DNA from: an uncultured Clostridia bacterium
GTDB taxonomy: Bacteria > Bacillota_I > Bacilli_A > RF39 > UBA660
DNA length: 48,089 nt
NCBI GenBank assembly: GCA_947304495.1
Contig: CAMZBG010000003.1
Coordinates: 1 to 48,089, forward strand
Reading direction: 5' to 3'
Positions 25,176 to 31,960 of this stretch are shown piece after piece. A program made the position numbers and the translations under genes. Position 1 is the stretch's first letter. Each line of letters begins with the position of its first letter. The notes beneath the pieces were generated by a model. It searched no databases, had not been told where the DNA came from, and worked only from the letters and a program-made list of their open reading frames with translations.

Positions 25176-25197
25176 GAAAAAAGTCACTTTCGTGACT
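25174..25197 (-). terminator. Terminator of array cassette 1
   Basis: The stem agtcac/gtgact (25182-25187 with 25192-25197) has a tttc loop and is followed on the minus strand by six Ts. It closes the four-gene array. Confidence 0.75.
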
Positions 25198-25236
25198 TAC
25201 TTTACTTTTAAAATGTCTAGAAATTGTCTACTTTTA

Positions 25237-26508
25237 CTAATGTCCGCCAGCTACTTGTCCATTTTGTTCTGGAACAAGTTTTCTCATATATGCTGGTGGG
25301 GTTTGACTAGAAGGTGGTTCTTCTCCAAAAACAGCTTGCATTTTCTTTAACAACTCTTCTCCTTCAACAATCGTTAATTGTTGTCCTGTTGGATGTAAAA
25401 GTTCATTTATTCTATTTTCAAATAAATCTAATTTTACTTCTACAGAAACAATTATATAATCTTGCCACCAATCTGCATCCCTAACTTCTGGATTTTTCTG
25501 TTCATCATCTTGAATTATAGCTAAAGCTTCCTTTAAATACCCCATTAATTCCAAACCAGCTTCACGATATAGATCAGAAGGAAGATCTGATATTACACCA
25601 AAAAGATAACTTATCCTGTTAATCGTAGCATTTTTGTATTTATTACCATAATTAATTCTAGGAACATTAGATTCTTCTTTCTCTTTAGAAACTTCTAATA
25701 CTTTTGTTTTTGTAGCATTTAAACTCTGCATTTTACTAAGTTCATATTCTATATCTTTAATCTTTTCTTTATTTATGCTGGCACTCCATAAAATATTCAA
25801 ATATTTTAAAAAGAGATGCAATGAACTACTAAAGCCTCCAAAAAACATTTCAAAAATAGGAGCAGCAAAAAGACTAGTAACAATACTCAAAAGAACGCAG
25901 TGTATAATATGAGCGTTTGGTATAACAGAACAAACACACAATGAAAAAACGGCACCACATAGACTTTTTAAAATAGATTCATCAAGAAACTTTCTGCGAT
26001 ATTCTTTTAGACCCTTTAAAAACTCTAAGTGTATTTGTAAACTCTCTTTGTCATTATATTTTTCATCACTTGAATTCTGTTCTCTAGCGTTCACAATTTC
26101 TTCACAATAATCATTCTTTTTAGTTTTTTCACATAAAGCATCCAATTTATTTTTTAATGATTGACACAAAGCATCTTTAGGGTTTAATGTTAATTCATAT
26201 CCCAATATTGGTCTGTAATCCTCAAAATCATTATCATGAGCACTCATACCAAAAAAGTCGATATAATCATCATTATTGCGATTTATTCTATATACATTAT
26301 CGCTAACTTTATAAACACTCATTAAGTGTTCAAAAGACATCTCACCTTTAGAATATGAATTAATTTCTACAGCATCTATTAATTCTCCAAGACGCTTTAA
26401 AAATTTTTCTATCTTTGTCGAGTAAAAGAAGGCGCTATCCTCACCTCTTATTATTCCATACTTAGTAACAATTAACTTTTTATAATCTTTATCTTCTAAT
26501 TTAACCAT
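25237..26508 (-). CDS. Array protein 1: mosaic membrane protein of unknown family
   Basis: This 423-residue protein is the last of four tandem paralogues. A soluble N-terminal region of about 170 residues contains KLIVTKYGIIRGEDS and a charged helical stretch (EKYNDKESLQIHLEFLK, then YRRK). A hydrophobic block likely forms two membrane helices (about 182-235). A helical linker leads to the shared C-terminal half, starting at KEKEESNVPR and containing TINRISYLFGVISDLPSDLY, NRINELLHPTGQQLTIVEGE and the tail PSSQTPP...KLVPEQNGQVAGGH. The middle of that half is nearly identical in DNA to protein 2, but the last 70 bases match proteins 3 and 4, so the gene is a patchwork. It has its own promoter, SD (AAAGGGGA) and terminator. 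No known domain is recognised. Confidence 0.75.
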   Translation of the reverse strand: MVKLEDKDYKKLIVTKYGIIRGEDSAFFYSTKIEKFLKRLGELIDAVEINSYSKGEMSFEHLMSVYKVSDNVYRINRNNDDYIDFFGMSAHDNDFEDYRPILGYELTLNPKDALCQSLKNKLDALCEKTKKNDYCEEIVNAREQNSSDEKYNDKESLQIHLEFLKGLKEYRRKFLDESILKSLCGAVFSLCVCSVIPNAHIIHCVLLSIVTSLFAAPIFEMFFGGFSSSLHLFLKYLNILWSASINKEKIKDIEYELSKMQSLNATKTKVLEVSKEKEESNVPRINYGNKYKNATINRISYLFGVISDLPSDLYREAGLELMGYLKEALAIIQDDEQKNPEVRDADWWQDYIIVSVEVKLDLFENRINELLHPTGQQLTIVEGEELLKKMQAVFGEEPPSSQTPPAYMRKLVPEQNGQVAGGH

Positions 26509-26536
26509 ATATATTCCCCTTTCAAGTCAGCTATAT

Positions 26537-26565
26537 ATACTAACACATATACTTATGTTTGTCAA
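26537..26565 (-). promoter_or_regulatory. Array promoter 1
   Basis: TTGACA, 17 bases and TAGTAT with a TG extension. The spacer and -10 contain the direct repeat AGTATAT-N5-AGTATAT, which is conserved at all four array promoters. It starts directly after the terminator of cassette 2. Confidence 0.7.
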
Positions 26566-26570
26566 AAGAA

Positions 26571-26592
26571 AAAAGCCACCTAAGTAGCTTTT
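26571..26592 (-). terminator. Terminator of array cassette 2
   Basis: agctac/gtggct form a six-base stem with one G-U pair and a four-base loop, followed on the minus strand by Ts. The next cassette promoter begins within about ten bases. Confidence 0.65.
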
Positions 26593-26594
26593 TA

Positions 26595-27851
26595 TTAATG
26601 TCCATTAGCAACTTGTCCATTTTGTTTTGGAACAAGTTTTCTCTTATACGATGCCGGTGTTTGACTAGAAGGAGATTCTTCTCCAAAAACAGCTTGCATT
26701 TTCTTTAACAACTCTTCTCCTTCAACAATCGTTAATTGTTGTCCTGTTGGATGTAAAAGTTCATTTATTCTATTTTCAAATAAATCTAATTTTACTTCTA
26801 CAGAAACAATTATATAATCTTGCCACCAATCTGCATCCCTAACTTCTGGATTTTTCTGTTCATCATCTTGAATTATAGCTAAAGCTTCCTTTAAATACCC
26901 CATTAATTCCAAACCAGCTTCACGATATAGATCAGAAGGAAGATCTGATATTACACCAAAAAGATAACTTATCCTGTTAATCGTAGCATTTTTGTATTTA
27001 TTACCAGAATTAATTCTAGGAACATTAGATTCTTCTTTCTCTTTAGAAGCCAATATTCCATTTGCTTTAGTAACATCTAAACATTGCATTTTACCCAGTT
27101 CTTTTTCTAAGCTTTTAATCTTTTCTCTATTCATACCAGCATTTTTTAAGAATCTCAAATACTTAAAGAATAGGGAAAATGAGTTTTCAACACTAAAAAT
27201 ATCAAAAATACCACTTACCACACCAACAATCATGCAAAGTAACAGAGAACCTTCGTTCAATCCAAACAAAAAACTTAAAGGAATTAGAGAAACAATATAA
27301 TGTACAACGGGATTTTTTAAAATGGATTTACCAAGTAGCTTTCTACGATATTTCTTTAGAGTTTTTAAAAACTTTAAATAAATTTTTAAGCTTTTCTTGT
27401 CATTGTATTTTTCATCATTTGGATTTTTTTCTCTACTATTTATAACCTCAATATAATTATTATTTTTCTTAGTTTCTCCACATAAAATATTCAATTTATT
27501 TTTCAAATATTGATATGACTCAGCTTTAGGATTTAACGTTAATATCCATACTTTAATTTCATCATCTTCATCTTCGTCTTCATCATAATCATCTTCATCA
27601 TCAACAGAAGAAGAATTGGTATAATAATTATCTACTATTCTATATACATCTTCACTATCTCTAGAAACACTTATGGAACAACCATCAATAGATAATGTAT
27701 CAGCATCGTTAATATTTATTTCAAAATCATGTATTGCTTTTTCAAGAATTTTTAAAAACTTTTCTATTTTTATCTCACGAAAACTTTTATCACCTTTTAC
27801 TGTCCCATATTTAGTAACAATTAAGTGTTCATAATCTGAATTATTATCCAT
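26595..27851 (-). CDS. Array protein 2: mosaic membrane protein of unknown family
   Basis: This 418-residue paralogue has the same plan: an N-terminal soluble domain (HLIVTKYGTVKGDKS, with an Asp/Glu run DDEDDYDEDEDEDDE near residues 80-95), EKYNDKKSLKIYLKFLKTLK, a two-helix membrane block (about 183-228), a helical linker and the shared C-terminal half. Its C-terminal block is almost identical to protein 1 at the DNA level (for example INSGNKYKNATINRISYLFG), but its last 25 residues differ slightly from the other three (KLVPKQNGQVANGH). The acidic run is unique to this copy. The SD is AAAGGGGA. Function is unknown. Confidence 0.75.
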   Translation of the reverse strand: MDNNSDYEHLIVTKYGTVKGDKSFREIKIEKFLKILEKAIHDFEININDADTLSIDGCSISVSRDSEDVYRIVDNYYTNSSSVDDEDDYDEDEDEDDEIKVWILTLNPKAESYQYLKNKLNILCGETKKNNNYIEVINSREKNPNDEKYNDKKSLKIYLKFLKTLKKYRRKLLGKSILKNPVVHYIVSLIPLSFLFGLNEGSLLLCMIVGVVSGIFDIFSVENSFSLFFKYLRFLKNAGMNREKIKSLEKELGKMQCLDVTKANGILASKEKEESNVPRINSGNKYKNATINRISYLFGVISDLPSDLYREAGLELMGYLKEALAIIQDDEQKNPEVRDADWWQDYIIVSVEVKLDLFENRINELLHPTGQQLTIVEGEELLKKMQAVFGEESPSSQTPASYKRKLVPKQNGQVANGH

Positions 27852-27879
27852 GTTTACTCCCCTTTCGAGTTAGCTATAT

Positions 27880-27908
27880 ATACTAACACATATACTTTTG
27901 TTTGTCAA
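27880..27908 (-). promoter_or_regulatory. Array promoter 2
   Basis: The same TTGACA-N17-TAGTAT promoter with the AGTATAT direct repeat, one base different in the spacer (an A for T change near the -35). Confidence 0.7.
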
Positions 27909-27909
27909 A

Positions 27910-27934
27910 AGAAAAAGCTACATAAGTAGCTTTT
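27910..27934 (-). terminator. Terminator of array cassette 3
   Basis: A perfect agctac/gtagct stem with a four-base loop is followed on the minus strand by a T tract. It is identical to the terminator of cassette 4. Confidence 0.65.
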
Positions 27935-27936
27935 AT

Positions 27937-29169
27937 TTAATGTCCGCCAGCTACTTGTCCATTTTGTTCTGGAACAAGTTTTCTCGTATATGCTGGTGGG
28001 GTTTGACTAGAAGGAGATTCTTCTCCAAATGCAGCTTGCATTTTTGCTAATAGTTCTTCCCCTTCACTAATTGTTAAATTACGTCCTGTTGGATTTAAAA
28101 GTTCATTTATTCTATTCTCAGCTTGATCTAATTTTCGTTCTATCTCTATGTCATTTCGAATTTGTTTATTGCCACTTCTAGCTATATCCAAACATTCACT
28201 TAGAATTTCCATTAGTTCCAACCCTTCTTTATGATATTTAGATGGATTAAGTTTTGATGCTAAAGCCAAAAGATTGCTTATCCTGTTAATTGTAGGATCT
28301 TGATATTCATTAACATACTCTAATCTAGGAACATTAGATTCTTCTTTTTCTTTAGAAGCTACTACTCCATTTGTCTTAATAATGTCTTTAATAGCATTTA
28401 ATTTTCTAGATACACCAAGTTTTTTTTCTAAACTTTTAAGTCTTTTTCTATTTAATCTAGCTACCCTCAAAAGCTCAAAGTAATCTTTTAAAGGCTTAAA
28501 TTCTGTATCATAATTGATCATACCTACAAAAGCACCAACCACACAAGTAGCAAGAAAAACAGTTAAAGAGATTGTACATAATACATCTATACTAAATAAA
28601 CCTGATAATATCGGTAAAATTGAAAAAACTGCAATTCCATAGATTATTGGATTAGCAGCAATTGCTTTACCAAGTAACTTTCTACGATATTTCTTTAACC
28701 ATTGTAAGAATTTCATATGTATCTGTAGGCTTTCACTATCGTTGTATTTCTCATTATTTGGATTTTTCTCCCTACCATTTACAACAACCTCGCAATGATC
28801 ATTTTCCTTAGTTTTTTCACAAAAAGCATCCATTTTTTCTTTCAAATATTGATATGAATCAGAATTAGGATTTAATGTTAAGATGCAACCATAGAATGGA
28901 TTATTTTTATTATTACGAGTCCAACAATCAAAAAAATAAACTTTTTCGCCATAATTTATTCTATACACGTTTTCACTATCATTATAAACTCTAATTTTAT
29001 AAGATATTTGAAATGATTTGTTAGAACTTACATCAGGCTTTATTTCATCTATTAATTTTTCAATTCTTTTTATAAATTTTTTAATACTTGTCTCACGAAA
29101 TTTTTGTTGTCCCTTAATTGTCTCACATCCAGTATCAATTAATTGTTCATAATTTGAATAATCATTCAT
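27937..29169 (-). CDS. Array protein 3: mosaic membrane protein of unknown family
   Basis: This 410-residue paralogue has an N-terminal domain more divergent from 1 and 2 but recognisably related (YEQLIDTGCETIKGQQKFRE, LTLNPNSDSYQYLKEKMDAF, EKYNDSESLQIHMKFLQWLK). A two-helix hydrophobic block follows (about 178-228). The C-terminal half is a second subtype (LEYVNEYQDPTINRISNLLA, then NRINELLNPTGRNLTISEGE). That half, its terminator and its downstream spacer are essentially identical to those of protein 4, over about 430 coding bases, so duplication or gene conversion is recent. The tail KLVPEQNGQVAGGH is shared with 1 and 4. No function is recognised. Confidence 0.75.
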   Translation of the reverse strand: MNDYSNYEQLIDTGCETIKGQQKFRETSIKKFIKRIEKLIDEIKPDVSSNKSFQISYKIRVYNDSENVYRINYGEKVYFFDCWTRNNKNNPFYGCILTLNPNSDSYQYLKEKMDAFCEKTKENDHCEVVVNGREKNPNNEKYNDSESLQIHMKFLQWLKKYRRKLLGKAIAANPIIYGIAVFSILPILSGLFSIDVLCTISLTVFLATCVVGAFVGMINYDTEFKPLKDYFELLRVARLNRKRLKSLEKKLGVSRKLNAIKDIIKTNGVVASKEKEESNVPRLEYVNEYQDPTINRISNLLALASKLNPSKYHKEGLELMEILSECLDIARSGNKQIRNDIEIERKLDQAENRINELLNPTGRNLTISEGEELLAKMQAAFGEESPSSQTPPAYTRKLVPEQNGQVAGGH

Positions 29170-29197
29170 ATTTATTCCCCTTTCAAGTTAGCTATAT

Positions 29198-29226
29198 ATA
29201 CTAACACATATACTTATGTTTGTCAA
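29198..29226 (-). promoter_or_regulatory. Array promoter 3
   Basis: TTGACA-N17-TAGTAT with the conserved AGTATAT direct repeat, identical in these parts to promoters 1 and 4. Confidence 0.7.
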
Positions 29227-29227
29227 A

Positions 29228-29252
29228 AGAAAAAGCTACATAAGTAGCTTTT
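29228..29252 (-). terminator. Terminator of array cassette 4
   Basis: A perfect agctac/gtagct stem and a T tract on the minus strand, the same as the terminator of cassette 3. Confidence 0.65.
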
Positions 29253-29254
29253 AT

Positions 29255-30424
29255 TTAATGTCCGCCAGCTACTTGTCCATTTTGTTCTGGAACAAGTTTT
29301 CTCGTATATGCTGGTGGGGTTTGACTAGAAGGAGATTCTTCTCCAAATGCAGCTTGCATTTTTGCTAATAGTTCTTCCCCTTCACTAATTGTTAAATTAC
29401 GTCCTGTTGGATTTAAAAGTTCATTTATTCTATTCTCAGCTTGATCTAATTTTCGTTCTATCTCTATGTCATTTCGAATTTGTTTATTGCCACTTCTAGC
29501 TATATCCAAACATTCACTTAGAATTTCCATTAGTTCCAACCCTTCTTTATGATATTTAGATGGATTAAGTTTTGATGCTAAAGCCAAAAGATTGCTTATC
29601 CTGTTAATTGTAGGATCTTGATATTCATTAACATACTCTAATCTAGGAACATTAGATTCTTCTTTTTCTTTAGAAGCTACTATTCCATTTGTCTTAGCTA
29701 TTTTTTTAGTAACATCATTCTCTGAAGGATAATGTTCTTTTAACCATTTTAACTTATGAATAACAATTTTAATTTTTTTAGCAGTCTTCTTTATATCATT
29801 CAAATTCAAACAAATTCCAAAACCAAAAGACATTGCCCCAGCAAATTTTAATACTTTAACAATTGTGGTTGTTATTACCGGTCTAAATATTATAGTTGAA
29901 AGGAACGCTGCTATAGAGACACCAAAAAACAACACTGAAAATATAAATACAACTGCATCTTTTTCCAAAAAATAATTTAAAATATATCTTTTTATTTCTT
30001 TCTTTAAAAACTCTCTATATAATTTAGCCCCTTCTTCTGTTTCTATTGTACCATTTTTTGCATTTTCAAGTATTTTTTTTTTTCTATCTTGTTCATCTGT
30101 AACTTCTTTTTCTTTTATTCTCTGTTGTGCTTCAAGATCAATATAAAGATTAAGAGTACTTAATACAGTTGAATAAATTTGTTTATTTGGAATGGTAATT
30201 TCATATTCTAGCCATTTTTTACCATTATGACATTCATAAGTAAAAATACCATTTTTTTCATTAAAATTGCAATATTTTTCATCATAATTACAATTTACTA
30301 TTTTATTATTTCTTATACCTGATTTCATTTCATTTAAAAAGTCATCAATAGTCTCTTCTGGTATATCAGAATCATCCCATATAATCGTATACATATCAGT
30401 AAAATGTCCTTTTATACGTCCCAT
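29255..30424 (-). CDS. Array protein 4: unrelated N-terminal half joined to the shared C-terminal half
   Basis: This 389-residue protein is first in the array. Its N-terminal 250 residues (starting MGRIKGHFTDMYTIIWDDSD, then a Lys/Glu-rich helix near 105-150 and two hydrophobic segments near 160-215) show no clear similarity to proteins 1-3. From IAKTNGIVASKEKEESNVPR onward it is residue-for-residue the C-terminal half of protein 3. The switch lies at or just before the KEKEESNVPR junction, so this is a domain swap and not gradual divergence. The SD differs too (GAGGGTGA), but the promoter is the same as in the other cassettes. Topology (soluble, two helices, soluble) is conserved even where sequence is not. 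Confidence 0.75.
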   Translation of the reverse strand: MGRIKGHFTDMYTIIWDDSDIPEETIDDFLNEMKSGIRNNKIVNCNYDEKYCNFNEKNGIFTYECHNGKKWLEYEITIPNKQIYSTVLSTLNLYIDLEAQQRIKEKEVTDEQDRKKKILENAKNGTIETEEGAKLYREFLKKEIKRYILNYFLEKDAVVFIFSVLFFGVSIAAFLSTIIFRPVITTTIVKVLKFAGAMSFGFGICLNLNDIKKTAKKIKIVIHKLKWLKEHYPSENDVTKKIAKTNGIVASKEKEESNVPRLEYVNEYQDPTINRISNLLALASKLNPSKYHKEGLELMEILSECLDIARSGNKQIRNDIEIERKLDQAENRINELLNPTGRNLTISEGEELLAKMQAAFGEESPSSQTPPAYTRKLVPEQNGQVAGGH

Positions 30425-30452
30425 ATTTGCTCACCCTCAAAGTTAGCTATAT

Positions 30453-30481
30453 ATACTAACACATATACTTATGTTTGTCAA
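30453..30481 (-). promoter_or_regulatory. Array promoter 4
   Basis: TTGACA-N17-TAGTAT with the AGTATAT direct repeat. It lies between the tRNA terminator and array gene 4. Confidence 0.7.
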
Positions 30482-30483
30482 AA

Positions 30484-30505
30484 GAAAAAAGCCACCTAAG
30501 TGGCT
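30484..30505 (-). terminator. Terminator of tRNA-Arg
   Basis: agccac/gtggct (30490-30495 with 30500-30505, loop of four) is followed on the minus strand by six Ts, 14 bases past the CCA end of the tRNA. Confidence 0.7.
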
Positions 30506-30518
30506 ATCATTTCATAAG

Positions 30519-30595
30519 TGGCGTCCCCAGAAGGATTCGAACCTTCGACCGCACGCTTAGAAGGCGTGTGCTCTATCCAGCTGAGCTATGAGGAC
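30519..30595 (-). tRNA. tRNA-Arg (anticodon TCT)
   Basis: On the minus strand a complete cloverleaf is seen. Acceptor GTCCTCA pairs with TGGGGAC (one G-U). The D arm is GCTC/GAGC. The anticodon stem CACGC/GCGTG encloses loop CTTCTAA, with anticodon TCT. The T arm GAAGG/CCTTC encloses TTCGAAT. A discriminator G and an encoded CCA follow. It reads AGA codons for arginine, expected to be heavily used in an AT-rich genome. It lies directly upstream of the four-cassette array. Confidence 0.97.
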
Positions 30596-30642
30596 AGTCA
30601 GCAATTCGCAATTGCTAACTAATTATATAACAAAAACGTGTT

Positions 30643-31605
30643 TTAATCAAGTGTTTTTAAGGAAAAAGTTGAAATTTCCTTATTATCTACTTCAAAGATT
30701 ACTTTCTCTATATCTAATAAATCACATAGTGATAACCCTATCGTATACATAACTTCTTCAAGAATTAAATTATTAGTTATATCAGATAAAATATAATCAT
30801 TAAAGTTAAGTTTTATTGTGTTATCTAGTAATTCATAGCTAAGTAATTTAGCATTCGTATCTAAATAACTCATCAAATTACTCTCATACATTAATGATGA
30901 AGCTAATTCATCAATAATAATTTTTACTTTATCTTGATTCTGATTATTAATATATTTAGTTACTGGTGTGTAGTATACTTCATCATTGTAATTAAATACA
31001 TAATATATGGTATATGAATCAATATCTGATAAACTAGTTAATTCATATTGTTTATTGATACCATATTGTTTATCTAAATATTCTGGTAATTTAGTTTTAC
31101 TATTAGGTAAATTAGTTAATTTATTTCCTTCGACATATATTTCAATTTTATCTATTCCCTCTACACTAGTTAAAGTATAAATTAATGCTTCAATTAATTT
31201 TTCTTCATATTCTTTTTTTATATTATTAAATTCTTTAGAAAAATCAATTGATAAGATATTATCTTTTAGTGATATATCTAATACTTTCGTATTTTTAGGT
31301 AATAATGATTTAAATCCCTTTGGTATTATATCTTTTTTCTTACCGTCGATTGTTAATCCTTCAATTAAATCTAAAGATTTAGCTATTTTATCTTTATTAT
31401 CGGCACTTATTTTAGTCATTGATAGATAATCATTATTATCTAATAAATAGATAACTTCTAAATCATTGGGATATACATATTCTAATTTTTGATTTTTATT
31501 TAAATCTATTTCATTTTTATTAACGGGTATTAAATATAATAATCCTAATACTAAAAGAATAGATGTCGCTACAGCTATTTTTCTTCCTATCATCTTTTTT
31601 AACAC
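30643..31605 (-). CDS. gerM: GerM-like sporulation protein (two GerMN domains)
   Basis: This 320-residue protein has an N-terminal membrane segment (IAVATSILLVLGLLYLIPV) and two GerMN domains. The first spans about residues 55-165 (LLPKNTKVLDISLKDNILSIDFSKEF, LIEALIYTLTSVEGIDKIEI). The second spans about 190-315 (YYTPVTKYI, IIDELASSLMYESNLMSYLD, LEEVMYTIGLSLCDLLDIEK). In Bacillus, GerM is needed for sporulation and germination and helps the SpoIIIA-SpoIIQ engulfment complex. It starts at GTG (31603-31605), four bases after GGTGA. Here it lies just after gerE; Bacillus also keeps gerM and gerE near each other. The call rests on domain pattern and synteny. Confidence 0.85.
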   Translation of the reverse strand: MLKKMIGRKIAVATSILLVLGLLYLIPVNKNEIDLNKNQKLEYVYPNDLEVIYLLDNNDYLSMTKISADNKDKIAKSLDLIEGLTIDGKKKDIIPKGFKSLLPKNTKVLDISLKDNILSIDFSKEFNNIKKEYEEKLIEALIYTLTSVEGIDKIEIYVEGNKLTNLPNSKTKLPEYLDKQYGINKQYELTSLSDIDSYTIYYVFNYNDEVYYTPVTKYINNQNQDKVKIIIDELASSLMYESNLMSYLDTNAKLLSYELLDNTIKLNFNDYILSDITNNLILEEVMYTIGLSLCDLLDIEKVIFEVDNKEISTFSLKTLD

Positions 31606-31645
31606 GATATCACCTAATTAAATATATGTAATATATCTATATATA

Positions 31646-31668
31646 TGAAAAAAAGCCACTAAGTGGCT
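31646..31668 (-). terminator. Terminator of gerE
   Basis: agccac/gtggct (31654-31659 with 31663-31668) is followed on the minus strand by a T tract. The gerE stop codon overlaps the stem. Confidence 0.7.
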
Positions 31669-31873
31669 ATAATGTAATTATTTTCATTCTAAGTAATTCT
31701 ACAACTGCTTGACTTCTTCCTTTAACTCCTAATTTTTGCATTGTATTTGATATATGATTTCTAACTGTCTTTTCACTAATTCCTAATTCTTTAGCAATTT
31801 CTCTAGTTGTTTTATTACTAATTAATAAATTAAATACTTCCTTTTCTCTTTTTGTTAATATAAATTTATCCAT
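31667..31873 (-). CDS. gerE: GerE, spore coat transcriptional regulator
   Basis: This 68-residue protein is a stand-alone LuxR-type HTH domain. Its sequence is strikingly like GerE: LTKREKEVFNLLISNKTTRE, IAKELGISEKTVRNHISNTM and QKLGVKGRSQAVVELLRMKI. The length and absence of a receiver domain also fit GerE (74 residues in Bacillus subtilis). GerE acts in the mother cell with sigma-K to switch late coat genes on and off. SD GTGAGG is four bases from ATG. Upstream there is a sigma-K-like promoter overlapping a perfect ten-base dyad. This is one of the clearest sporulation markers in the window. Confidence 0.93.
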   Translation of the reverse strand: MDKFILTKREKEVFNLLISNKTTREIAKELGISEKTVRNHISNTMQKLGVKGRSQAVVELLRMKIITL

Positions 31874-31904
31874 AATACCTCACTTCCCTATATGGGTGTT
31901 ATTA

Positions 31905-31942
31905 TATATTCATAATATCATATGAATATATTTAATTTAAGT
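31905..31942 (-). promoter_or_regulatory. Sigma-K-like promoter and overlapping dyad upstream of gerE
   Basis: On the minus strand AC, 16 bases and CATATGATA match the sigma-K pattern (AC, N16-17, CATANNNTA). The -10 lies inside a perfect dyad, tatattcata/tatgaatata (31905-31914 and 31921-31930). Transcription would start about 35 bases before the gerE ATG. There is no T tract after the dyad, so it is more likely an operator than a terminator. Confidence 0.5.
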
Positions 31943-31960
31943 GAGAGCATTAGCGGAAAT

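Larger units (their letters stand above)
25320..27048. repeat. Near-identical direct repeat in array genes 1 and 2
   Basis: About 370 bases at 25320-25690 recur almost unchanged at 26678-27048 (offset 1,358). The only differences I noticed by eye are single bases such as accata versus accaga. The repeat encodes the C-terminal half from KEKEESNVPR to the Pro-rich tail. Flanking sequence on both sides is clearly more diverged. Confidence 0.75.
27860..29696. repeat. Near-identical direct repeat in array cassettes 3 and 4
   Basis: About 515 bases at roughly 27865-28378 recur at roughly 29182-29696. The block spans the promoter of the next cassette, the terminator and the C-terminal coding half. 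Identity stops abruptly just past the codons for KTNG, where the two genes become unrelated. Confidence 0.75.

Noticed and set aside
25237..30424. Array as an integron, phase-variable invertible locus or insertion-sequence cluster
   Set aside because: No integrase, recombinase, transposase, attC-like sites or inverted repeats flank the units. All four genes face the same way, each with its own promoter.
25237..30424. Array proteins as SLATT-type two-helix effectors of a defence system
   Set aside because: The two-helix topology is similar, but no sequence signature, nucleotidyltransferase or other defence gene is visible nearby.
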